Source: Chara braunii
Taxonomy: Eukaryota > Streptophyta > Charophyceae > Charales > Characeae
Length of the DNA: 24,680 nt
Direction: 5' to 3'
NCBI GenBank assembly: GCA_003427395.1
Contig: BFEA01000716.1
Coordinates: 579,826-604,505, forward strand
The notes beneath the pieces were generated by a model. It was not told the DNA's origin. It was given only the letters and a program-made list of their open reading frames with translations, and did no database searches. Positions 9,479 through 17,450 of the stretch are shown in pieces (position 1 is the stretch's first letter; each line of letters opens with the position of its first letter). A program made the translations under genes and the position numbers.

Positions 9479-9605
9479 GGTAAACTGTAGGCAGAGAGGG
9501 AGAAGAGGACAACCAACACGGGGCGGTGACAAAGTGTTTCGTTGGAGTCTCACTGATATACATTGTCACCTAACTATGAACTAAAAGAGCGCACTTTGCG
9601 AAACA
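9479..9605 (-). repeat. Hammerhead-family repeat copy b, 5' half lost
   Basis: It shares with copy a the CCAACGAAAC core half and the conserved tail with CCCTCTCTGCCTAC, on the same strand and 395 bases away. The CTGATGA half is absent; similarity starts inside stem II at CAGTGAGACTCC. Its upstream part, with GCAAAGTGCGCTCTTTTAG, is repeated inverted at 10739-10775. It cannot be an active ribozyme. Confidence 0.65.
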
Positions 9606-9708
9606 AAAGGCAAGGATTAAAAAAACAAAACAAACATGAGCGGCAGGGAAACCATATATTTTTATCATTCTTCTTTTAACTCCCCCTTCAGTATGCCTAT
9701 ATACTAAT

Positions 9709-9850
9709 TAATGTGTGTGTAATATGTCTGTGTGTGTGGGTGGGTGGGGGGGTTGGGCGGGCGGGCACGCGTGTGGGTGCGTGTGTGTGTGTGTGTGCGT
9801 GTGTGTGGTCGGGCGAGCGCATGCGTGCATGTGTGCGTGTGGGTGGGGGC
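9709..9850. repeat. GT-rich simple repeat
   Basis: Interrupted GT/GGGT tract on the plus strand with runs of TGTGTG and GGGTGGGGG. Reading frames through it are repeat shadows. Confidence 0.9.
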
Positions 9851-9874
9851 ATCTTTGTTTTGTTTTTTTATTTT

Positions 9875-10728
9875 TGGAATGGTTTTCACCTTTTAGCAGT
9901 AGCGGATGCAGTACCCAGGGTTCGATCCCTAGACCTCACCCTACCCATGTACAGTATCTGTGTAGACCCCGGGAATTGAACCTGTGACCTGTGTATTCGT
10001 AGGCACTTGGTAGGCCTGTCGTAGGTCCATAGGCAGCAGGGGTTCGATCTGTAGGTCTATAGCGTAGNAGTCTTAGTGAGTTCCGGAAGCTTAGCTGTAG
10101 ACCTTCTAGAAGGTAGGCAAGTGGGCAAGTGGTCAAGTGGTGAGGCAAGTGGTGGACTAAACCGCAGTGCAACAGCAGTACAACCTCGGTAGGATAGCGG
10201 TGAGTCCACAGTCAGTCAGCAGAAGGTCCAGTCAGTCCCAGTCCGGTCCAGCAAGTACCACGGGGGGACTGTGAGCACCAAGGGCCGATGGCAAAGGGCA
10301 GACCAACGAGTTTCTGAAGTATAAATCAAGAGGCAGCGCCCAGCCNTTCATTCATTCCTGCGTGAGCCATGCGGAAGCGCTGCCACAGCGACTTGTGCAA
10401 GGAGGTCTGCAGATGAGCCCGGAGGACGCAGTGGGCAAGAGAGGAGTTAGCATAGCGATAGGTTAGAGGCAGCCATAGCTGCCATAGCTGTAGTTAGTAG
10501 TGAGTGTGTGTGTGTGCTCGAGTGTTAGAGTGATGCGTGTGGGATATCCAGGGTGATCCAGTGTATGTGAACAGTGAGATGTTTGGGCGCTGAAGTCGCC
10601 ATAGCCAATTGAGAGTGAACTCGTATCTGAAAGCCATATCTCTGAGTTTTGAGTGGGCGCATGTCGCCAGTATACTGCGTTGCTGTTTACATGCATGAAA
10701 AGTGTGTTTGAGAACGAGTCTGATTGCA
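9875..10728 (+). repeat. LTR B, probable solo LTR
   Basis: A possible TG start lies at 9875 and an end reading TCTGATTGCA at 10728. The TATA segment AGTATAAATCAAGAGGCAGC at 10318-10337 nearly matches the minus-strand segment of LTR C near 18260. Downstream blocks (CAGCGCTTCCGC, then the ATATCTCTGAG/GGGCGC region) are also shared in the same order. No primer site follows 10728 and no retroelement genes flank it, which suggests a solo LTR. The flanking five bases are T-rich and only roughly alike, so a target duplication is not proven. Confidence 0.55.
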
Positions 10729-10738
10729 TTTTTACCAT

Positions 10739-10830
10739 TTGTTTCGCAAAGTGCGCTCTTTTAGTTCATAGTTATGTGTCCCCTAGTTTGTTGTACTCTT
10801 CTCCCTCTCTGCCTACGGTTTACCTGGCAG
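10739..10830 (+). repeat. Hammerhead-family repeat copy c, ribozyme core deleted
   Basis: The start matches copy b (GCAAAGTGCGCTCTTTTAG) and the end matches the conserved tail with CCCTCTCTGCCTACGG. About 40 bases carrying the ribozyme half are missing between them. It lies inverted relative to copy b, with LTR B between the two. Confidence 0.6.
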
Positions 10831-10893
10831 TTATCTTTGACGAATTGTGTCACTTGCGCCAAAAATCAAAAAGAAAAGAAAAACAAAAAGAGA

Positions 10894-10935
10894 GGTGAGA
10901 ATTCATCACATAACTTGAATTATGTGACTTTCAAG
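10894..10935. repeat. Left arm of a palindrome split by the hAT element
   Basis: 10894-10918 pairs with 12131-12155 at 22 of 25 positions as an inverted repeat. If the hAT element and one target copy are removed, the arms lie about 17 bases apart and form a hairpin. Confidence 0.7.
10928..10935. repeat. Target site duplication CTTTCAAG, left
   Basis: Identical to 12123-12130 directly after the element. Eight bases is the length typical of hAT insertions. Confidence 0.85.
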
Positions 10936-12122
10936 CAGGGCTGGTCCCCGGTTGGACCGGGGGCCCCTTCCCCACCCGGGAGCCTGCCGGTCGGACCGGC
11001 CGGTCGACCGGCCCAGCAGAATCCAGCGCATTAGGCTGGACGGGGGGTACCGGGCAATGACAGGTATCCCCACGACTGCCCAGCCCCACGAGGCCGCGGG
11101 CTCCAAAAAAAAAAAAAAATGGGGCTTTTTGGGCCCCACTTCTAGGAAACAACGAGCGGAGAATCTCCGCCGCTCATCTTTGCAGATCAGCGGCAAACGA
11201 CCGCTGCGCGCGTTTTCTCAAAAATTGGGGGGCCACCAGGCCCCACATTTTGATTTGGCATAGTGTGGTCCTACAGACCACGGACCAGTTATCATTTGGC
11301 ATGACATACTCGTCCATCCTCAGCCACGAAGGAATTACTATGGAAGAGCAGTGGCTCTCCTGAGGTTATATGCTTCTGCAACATCACTAAGCTCTGGGGA
11401 AAGAGTTATGGGTTTGGGTTTCGGCTCTGTCTGAGGTGCAAGCCCAAGAATGGACCTCAGCTATATTTTTCTGTCAATCTATCTAGAATGCACGTGGCTC
11501 CACTACATGTATCTGGACAGACTAGCAGGCGAGATACTTTCGGACTGAGGACACTGATGACCCAGCGTATTTAAAACAAAAAAAACAACAGAAAACGCTC
11601 TGTATTTAAAACAAAAAAGACAAACAGAAAACGCTCTGCCTGCACGAGCTGAAACCTGCACCCATAACTTTTCGGCCGTCGAGCTATACTCTGGAAAAGG
11701 TACAAGTTTTGGCAAAGATCCACTTCTATTGCATCTCATTCAGGCTGCAGGACTCCGACTGCCGTTGGCATAGTCCAGAGTGCCTTCTGCTACTGAATTG
11801 AAGTCCGTGGGCCACGGGGGGTCGGATAAGTAATATTGCTCACTCGACCCCTCCCCCTGAAAGTGACACCTCCGTGAATATCCCAATAATATCCCCACCT
11901 ACCCCTGGGGCACCCCCCCAAAAAAATTGGACCTTAGAAATTTTACTACGGATTTCGACAGCTCTTAAAGAGCGCAGTCAGAATCCGCCAAAAAAAAAAA
12001 AAAAAAAGAGAGAGAATTAGGCTTTATTTTTTGAAAACCGGTTTCCCGGTTCACCCCCCGGGGCTGGTCCGGCTCCGGTTGAACCGGGCAAGCTGAACCA
12101 GCCGGTTGCCGGCCCAGCCCTG
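10936..12122. mobile_element. Non-autonomous hAT transposon, 1187 bp
   Basis: The ends are perfect inverted repeats CAGGGCTGG (10936-10944) and CCAGCCCTG (12114-12122), the CAGGG-type terminus usual for hAT elements. They are followed by GC-rich subterminal sequence with repeated CCGGTT motifs. Identical 8-base target duplications flank it. No transposase is encoded; reading frames inside are short and without domains. The interior has two A tracts (11105-11119 and 11989-12007) and a tandem 35-base duplication (about 11567-11638). It would need a transposase from elsewhere. Confidence 0.85.
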
Positions 12123-12130
12123 CTTTCAAG
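12123..12130. repeat. Target site duplication CTTTCAAG, right
   Basis: Second copy of the 8-base duplication at 10928-10935. Confidence 0.85.
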
Positions 12131-12155
12131 TCAAATTGTGTGATGAACTCTCACC
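12131..12155. repeat. Right arm of the split palindrome
   Basis: Inverted partner of 10894-10918 (22 of 25 matches). Just beyond it, an A-rich block starting CTTGCACCAAAG (12171-12208) is a direct repeat of the block at 10853-10890. Confidence 0.7.
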
Positions 12156-12540
12156 CTCACTCTCATTATATTCTTGCACCAAAGAAGAGAAACGAAAAAC
12201 AAAAAACCAAAATCAGTGTCCCCTGCTGACTGATAAGCCCCCAAAAACATCAGAGCATATCGTCAACGGTTCGATTGGCAATATCTCCAGCGGGTGTTGT
12301 CATTTGTTGCGTATAAAAGATAGGGTTACAATACCTCAAAGAGTTGCAGCGGAACAATGATCCCAAGCGCTAGCACCAGGAAGGAAGAGCAGTAAATCAA
12401 AAAAAAAGCTTCTGCCCATCTCTTGCTTGGCGTCGGAGCCAACCATAGGCTGTCCACTTTACCCTTGTCGACATCTGTTGCACACAGAGAAGCATGTACT
12501 CAATTATGGGGGCAATCAGAATACAACAATGTCAGTTAAA
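12156..12540. other. Non-coding, contains a block repeated at 16340-16400
   Basis: No gene is seen. The stretch around 12466-12495 (GACATCTGTTGCACACAGAG) is a direct, diverged copy of the sequence near 16350-16375. Confidence 0.5.
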
Positions 12541-12588
12541 GAAACCCTAAACCCCCCAAAAACCCCTAAACCATAAACCCTAAACCAT
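12541..12588 (+). repeat. Interstitial telomere-like CCCTAAA block
   Basis: Several degenerate copies of the plant-type telomere unit (CCCTAAA, CCCCTAAA, CCATAAA). Degeneracy indicates an old internal block, not an active telomere. Confidence 0.7.
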
Positions 12589-12589
12589 G

Positions 12590-12720
12590 GTTGCCCCGGA
12601 CCCGGAAATCCAGACACCGGACACGGGGTATGGACCCGTGTCTGGATTAATCCGGACATCCGGACGCGGATGGTCCGGTTGGGGGTGGACCAGTCCAGAT
12701 GTCCGGATTAAACTAAATGA
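12590..12720. repeat. CCGGA-rich degenerate repeat
   Basis: Repeated CCGGA, TCCGGA and GTCTGGAT motifs, similar to the sequence at 16175-16243, which likewise sits next to telomere-like DNA. Confidence 0.5.
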
Positions 12721-12738
12721 GAAACAAACAAAACAGCA

Positions 12739-12740
<2 letters not shown>

Positions 12741-12795
<55 letters not shown>
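12741..12795. repeat. (CA)n microsatellite
   Basis: Uninterrupted CA dinucleotide run of about 55 bases. Confidence 0.97.
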
Positions 12796-12798
<3 letters not shown>

Positions 12799-12969
12799 TG
12801 TAGTTTCTCAGACTTACTGTCGTTCTTGTCAGGGGGTTGGACCGGAAGTCTGCTAGGATTGCATGGTTAATGTGAGTAAAGTCGGCCACTTTTCTCTCTC
12901 TCTAGGGTATCGGTAACTCTGGGTGATGTGGTGAGTCCTTCCTTATCCATCAGTCAAATGCATCCTGGG

Positions 12970-13030
12970 CAGACTGTCGGGGTTCAACTTCCTGATGAGT
13001 CGGTGAAAGTCCGACAAAATAGTCTGGCAC
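12970..13030 (+). ncRNA. Type III hammerhead ribozyme copy d, core mutated
   Basis: Stem III pairs CAGACTGT (12970-12977) with ATAGTCTG (13019-13026). The cleavage triplet is GTC, ending at 12978. Stem I is GGGG/CTTC with a five-base loop. The CTGATGA core is at 12992-12998. Stem II is a perfect GTCGG/CCGAC (12999-13003, 13011-13015). The second core reads AAAA where GAAA is required, so the fold is complete but catalysis is probably lost. Confidence 0.75.
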
Positions 13031-13084
13031 GGTAATGTGTTTTTCGAGTGTATAGCGAATATGACAACACACTGCTGTAGCTCA

Positions 13085-13150
13085 GTGAAAGTCCGACGAA
13101 ACAGTCTGGCACTGTCATGGTTTTTTTTAGTGTATAGCAGTGTTGCACAC
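13085..13150 (+). repeat. Hammerhead-family repeat copy e, 5' half lost
   Basis: From GTGAAAGTCCGACGAAACAG onward it repeats copy d, 82 bases further on, and includes the following T-run and AGTGTATAGC. It keeps the intact GAAA but lacks CTGATGA. Confidence 0.65.
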
Positions 13151-13260
13151 GCCAACCGTCGGCGACCCCTGACTGGTCGGCTGCCAACCCGCCGACCGGT
13201 CGGCTGGTCAGCACCTACCTGTCGGGGGTCGTCGGCACCCCGCCAAAAATATATATATAT

Positions 13261-13355
13261 AACTCCTGATGAGTCGGTGAAACTCCGACGAAACAGTTTG
13301 TCACAGCCCCTCGTTTGTTGTCCTCTTCTCTCTCTCTGCCTACGGTTTTACCGGG
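13261..13355 (+). repeat. Hammerhead-family repeat copy f, runs into gap
   Basis: It has an intact CTGATGA (13266-13272), perfect stem II GTCGG/CCGAC and GAAA (13290-13293), then the conserved tail with CTCTCTGCCTACGG. The 5' strand of stem III and stem I is replaced by an AT microsatellite, so the type III fold is incomplete. The sequence stops at the gap. Confidence 0.7.
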
Positions 13356-14185
13356 NNNNNNNNNNNNNNNNNNNNNNNNNNNNNNNNNNNNNNNNNNNNN
13401 NNNNNNNNNNNNNNNNNNNNNNNNNNNNNNNNNNNNNNNNNNNNNNNNNNNNNNNNNNNNNNNNNNNNNNNNNNNNNNNNNNNNNNNNNNNNNNNNNNNN
13501 NNNNNNNNNNNNNNNNNNNNNNNNNNNNNNNNNNNNNNNNNNNNNNNNNNNNNNNNNNNNNNNNNNNNNNNNNNNNNNNNNNNNNNNNNNNNNNNNNNNN
13601 NNNNNNNNNNNNNNNNNNNNNNNNNNNNNNNNNNNNNNNNNNNNNNNNNNNNNNNNNNNNNNNNNNNNNNNNNNNNNNNNNNNNNNNNNNNNNNNNNNNN
13701 NNNNNNNNNNNNNNNNNNNNNNNNNNNNNNNNNNNNNNNNNNNNNNNNNNNNNNNNNNNNNNNNNNNNNNNNNNNNNNNNNNNNNNNNNNNNNNNNNNNN
13801 NNNNNNNNNNNNNNNNNNNNNNNNNNNNNNNNNNNNNNNNNNNNNNNNNNNNNNNNNNNNNNNNNNNNNNNNNNNNNNNNNNNNNNNNNNNNNNNNNNNN
13901 NNNNNNNNNNNNNNNNNNNNNNNNNNNNNNNNNNNNNNNNNNNNNNNNNNNNNNNNNNNNNNNNNNNNNNNNNNNNNNNNNNNNNNNNNNNNNNNNNNNN
14001 NNNNNNNNNNNNNNNNNNNNNNNNNNNNNNNNNNNNNNNNNNNNNNNNNNNNNNNNNNNNNNNNNNNNNNNNNNNNNNNNNNNNNNNNNNNNNNNNNNNN
14101 NNNNNNNNNNNNNNNNNNNNNNNNNNNNNNNNNNNNNNNNNNNNNNNNNNNNNNNNNNNNNNNNNNNNNNNNNNNNNNNNNNNNN
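13356..14185. other. Assembly gap of 830 unknown bases
   Basis: All N. Both sides belong to the hammerhead-family repeats, so the gap probably hides further copies. Long reading frames across it are meaningless. Confidence 1.
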
Positions 14186-14219
14186 CAGGGATGCAACCAT
14201 GGTGTATAGCAAATATGAC

Positions 14220-14279
14220 AACACACTGCTGTAGCTGCAGAAGCTGCTGCAGCAGCGTCTGCAGCTACAGCAGAGTGTT
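14220..14279. repeat. 60-base near-perfect palindrome
   Basis: 14226-14241 pairs with 14258-14273, and an inner 14-base palindrome (14243-14256) is perfect. Two internal positions mismatch. The left arm (ACACACTGCTGTAGCT) also precedes hammerhead copy e at 13066-13082. Confidence 0.85.
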
Positions 14280-15063
14280 TTTTTTAAATTGCACCACAAC
14301 AGCCCCTATTCCATCCATATGAATGGATATGAGTTGAGCCAGCTCAACAATTAAAGAATTTCACCTCTTTAGCAAGCAACATGAATCATAATAGAAGTGT
14401 TTAGAACTGTGTTTAGATGGGGTTTCTTCGGGGCAACAGCTCCTCTTTTACTATGCCTCACACATACAAGGCTGCCCATGTTGATGGTGGTTGAGCGGCA
14501 GCTGCCCACGCTGATGGTGGTTGAGCGGCAGCTGCCAACATCCCCGTGTGCCTTAATGGCCCACTTGCACGTTATAACAGGAGGCAGAGTAAAAGGAAAG
14601 GAAATAGGTATGCTCCTGTGCATTTCTCTCCAGATCTTCATACTACTGTTCATTTCACTTCAGATCTTCAGCTCATACTTCTTAGTCTTTGTGACTGTCC
14701 TTCATCTTCATACTTCCATTCATTTCACTTCCGATCTTCATATCGTCTGTTCTCTCAACGATACTCATTCGTATGTATTTGCTATTAGCACAAAAGGGGA
14801 GGGTGGAGGGGAGGTGGAGGGGAGGTGGAGGGAAAGGGATAGAAGGCGGAGTTCTATAGAAGTGTGGGGTAGGGGGAGGTGGAGGGTAAAGGGCAGGAAA
14901 GAAACATGTGAAGGGCAGGATAGAGTATGACATGCAAAGGGCAGGGGAGAGGTGTCAACTTCGCAGAATTCTAAACACTCACCGCTGGAACAGACTACTC
15001 TAGAATGGCACAGGGTTGCAAAAGATTATTTTTTGGTTGAGGAGCAGTTATTGCCTATGGTAA
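14280..15063. repeat. Non-coding with short repeats and a G-rich tract
   Basis: Contains a tandem 30-base duplication at about 14471-14533 (each with TGATGGTGGTTGAGCGGCAG), three spaced copies of a CATTTC-CTTC-GATCTTCA motif (14622-14745), and a GGGGAGGTGGA-rich tract at 14797-14840 that could form a quadruplex. No gene is recognised. Confidence 0.6.
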
Positions 15064-16079
15064 ATGGCCACCCCTACAGACCGGATAGGACCAGTTCGGG
15101 TGTCGACTATGAAAGCACCACATCCAATTTTTGCAGTCACAAGTGCTGCATCGAATGGCGCGGCGCAGACAGATGTCACAGGCTACGTGCCTCCTACATG
15201 CTAGGAACACAGAGGCACGTCGACCACAATTATAGAGGCATTGCCGTTCCAGCCCCCTGTCTACAAATTGGACATGACATGCCAGGGTGCCGTACATGAG
15301 TACAGTACTGACTGTCGCTGTACGTACGGAAGCAAAAACTTGCATGGACTATCCCTTCATAATCCTCATGGCACAAGGCATGCGAACCACATGCTAGTTG
15401 GATCACCGGCAGGGCATCACAAAGCGGCATGGAGCATCTTTCTTGGGTTTCCTCAGTATTCAATCCTTGTCTATGAGCAGACGGCGACAGGGAGGATCGC
15501 GCCAAAGCAAGGGCGTTCAGCTGCTGCAGGATTTGGTCCACAACAGCTCGCCCTGGTGGTGATAAACTATCAACACATCGCTCCGCAGGTGCTTCATATC
15601 GAAGTCTATTTTCCTCCTCGGGCTGCTCTGTGTTTCGTTCATTGGCAAGGAAGAGGGAGATCCGTCCGCGGTTGTCGTAGGTGTATGACCAACACTGCAT
15701 GTGGGACAAGCTAGGAGAGGATGTGGAGGATGATGGCACCGGGGATAGTCCACGCAGTAAAGACACGTACTTTCTATGACAGCTTCCTGGAAACATTGAC
15801 GACACATGGCATGTTGCTGACATGTCATTAGTATGGAAGGCTGGCATGCACAGTTATTTAGACATCGCAGATTAACGCCACAGCGGCATGGTGGGCAAGT
15901 AATGAGTGGGTTGGGGGTATGAGCACAAGACAAGGGATCACAGTTTTCGAGGAAGAGGCTGTCAGTGACCATCCCTTGATAGTGTTAGGAGCAGAGGCTA
16001 TGTCGTGTACATGCCAACCGAACTGTACCTGTGTGACGACACAACGCACAGCAGAGTGTGTGTTGTCTTAAAAGACCCC
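15064..16079 (-). pseudogene. Multi-RING zinc-finger gene, two paired modules, broken
   Basis: Four cysteine-rich RING-like modules are encoded on the minus strand. R1 (16050-15886) has CALC, LACTRHSLC and CPPC. R2 (about 15868-15697) has LNNCAC, MTCQQHAMCRQC and CPTC. R3 (15436-15263) has LACGSHALC and CPIC. R4 (15240-15076) has CLYNC, LACRRHVACDIC and a final YPVC. R1 to R2 and R3 to R4 are each separated by only about 22 bases, and the pairs repeat at about 620 bases, implying duplication of a double module. R1 has a TAA stop where a metal-binding residue is expected. R3 has Asp, and R4 a Tyr, at zinc positions. R3 is in another frame than R2 and R4. RING domains usually act in ubiquitin transfer. 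An intron between R2 and R3 cannot be excluded. Confidence 0.6.
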
Positions 16080-16110
16080 AGATTCTCTCTCTTATTTCCT
16101 TCACAAATTG

Positions 16111-16136
16111 TGTGTGTGTGTGTGTGTGTGCGTGTG
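16111..16136. repeat. (GT)n microsatellite before the adapter
   Basis: GT dinucleotide run ending directly at the library adapter sequence. Confidence 0.85.
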
Positions 16137-16174
16137 CTGTCTCTTATACACATCTAGATGTGTATAAGAGACAG
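16137..16174. other. Nextera mate-pair junction adapter (assembly artefact)
   Basis: 16137-16155 is CTGTCTCTTATACACATCT, the Tn5 mosaic end used in Nextera libraries, and 16156-16174 is its exact reverse complement. Back-to-back mosaic ends form the circularisation junction of mate-pair libraries. Sequences on the two sides were joined in the library and need not be neighbours in the genome. Confidence 0.98.
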
Positions 16175-16243
16175 GACCTGGACTGTCTGGATCGGGATCC
16201 GGTCGTCCNGACCTGGACTGTCTGGATCGGGATCCGGTCGTCC
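16175..16243. repeat. 34-base duplication around an ambiguous base
   Basis: 16175-16208 and 16210-16243 are identical and separated by a single N. This is the mark of a failed overlap in gap closing rather than biology. Confidence 0.85.
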
Positions 16244-16257
16244 GGTTAACAACCATA

Positions 16258-16321
16258 CCCTAAAGGGCCTAAACCCTAGAAACCCTCAACCCTAGAAAAC
16301 GTCAACCCTAAACCCTAAACC
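16258..16321 (+). repeat. Interstitial telomere-like CCCTAAA block
   Basis: Degenerate copies of CCCTAAA, including the pair at 16306-16319. Next to a CCGGA-type block and the CACAGAGAAGC block, as at 12466-12720 but in a different order. Confidence 0.7.
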
Positions 16322-16397
16322 ACATGCTCCGTACCTTACCCTCGTCAACCCATGTCAACATCTGCTGCGCACAGAGAAGCGCATATACTTATGGGCC

Positions 16398-16554
16398 CAT
16401 TTAGAAGGGACCCGATGAACTGGTGAAATACAAACGCGCGTTCAAATCCAGATGAACTACTTGAATGAATTTCTGAATTGCCTGGGGCCGGTCAGTTCCA
16501 CAATGATATCTCTAGATATTCACCCTTAAAAAAAAAAAAAAAAAAAAAAAAAAA
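16398..16554 (+). mobile_element. Possible tRNA-derived SINE with poly-A tail
   Basis: A promoter B-box-like GTTCAAATCC at 16440-16449 follows a weak A-box-like GAACTGGT, and about 100 bases later a 27-base A run ends the unit. This is the layout of a SINE. No clear target duplication was found, so the call is tentative. Confidence 0.35.
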
Positions 16555-17119
16555 CAGATATGAAATTTAAATAGCAAGGCCGAGCACTACGCAATGTACA
16601 CGTCCATGTTCGGAAAATGAGCAAAACAGTGCCTACACAGACATAACATGAGCAAAAAGACGACAAAGAAGAAGAAGAAGAAGAAGACGAAGAAGAAGAA
16701 GAATTTTGGACATTGCACCAGACCTGCACCATATATGATTCTGATCGCACACATCTAAAATTTTGAAATTTTGCTTTTCCTAAGCAAGCCTGAGCAATGC
16801 TGTGTCCAAATTTGTCATTTGCCAGAAAAGGAAAGCGCGAAGGAAGCAATTAGTAAGAAAAGAGCCCAACCATACCTTTGTCTGACATAGCCGAGTGACC
16901 CATTTTGAGTAGCAGACGACAACACACTACACGTCAGTAGGGAATCAAACCCCTCCCCTTCTGGAATACTTTTGCGTGGTGGAATCCCTCTGTACAGACT
17001 GATTACAGACGGAACAAAAAAACAATAAAAATTGTACCGATATCAAATAATAATAGCAAAAGCTGCAAAACAACGAAAACAAGCAGATCACTTAAATAAA
17101 TAAATAAAACAGATCACTA

Positions 17120-17120
<1 letters not shown>
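16555..17120. other. Non-coding, contains a GAA microsatellite
   Basis: A GAA/GAC repeat lies at about 16668-16702. No gene or RNA is seen. Confidence 0.6.

Positions 17121-17121
<1 letters not shown>

Positions 17122-17187
<66 letters not shown>
17122..17187. repeat. (CT)n microsatellite
   Basis: Uninterrupted CT run of about 65 bases. Confidence 0.97.
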
Positions 17188-17189
<2 letters not shown>

Positions 17190-17450
17190 ACCCCTTTTTG
17201 TTCTTTTTTTTTCGGTGGGGGGGGGACAGGGAGGAACTTGCCTCCATTCTCTTTCTGAAACAGTGAGAACACTTCTAAGTTCAAACAGTGTTTGGGACAG
17301 AGTCAGAAGACTTTGGTTCTACCTATTGAAAGGCATTCCCCGATGCAGACCCCAAATTTGAATCCCTGGGTCAAAGTCTCAGGGCAAAAGAGGCCAAGTC
17401 GGCCAGTTCAGAAAAGTCACAGTTGGGTACCGTAGGAGTCAAGTTCAACA

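Noticed and set aside
9900-9990. A tRNA gene around GGTTCGATCC
   Set aside because: No A-box at the correct spacing and no cloverleaf.
10906-11263. Reading frames inside the hAT element as a transposase
   Set aside because: Short, GC-rich, interrupted by A tracts and without hAT domain motifs.
13037-14322. Long reading frames across 13.0-14.3 kb on both strands
   Set aside because: They consist almost entirely of unknown bases in the gap.
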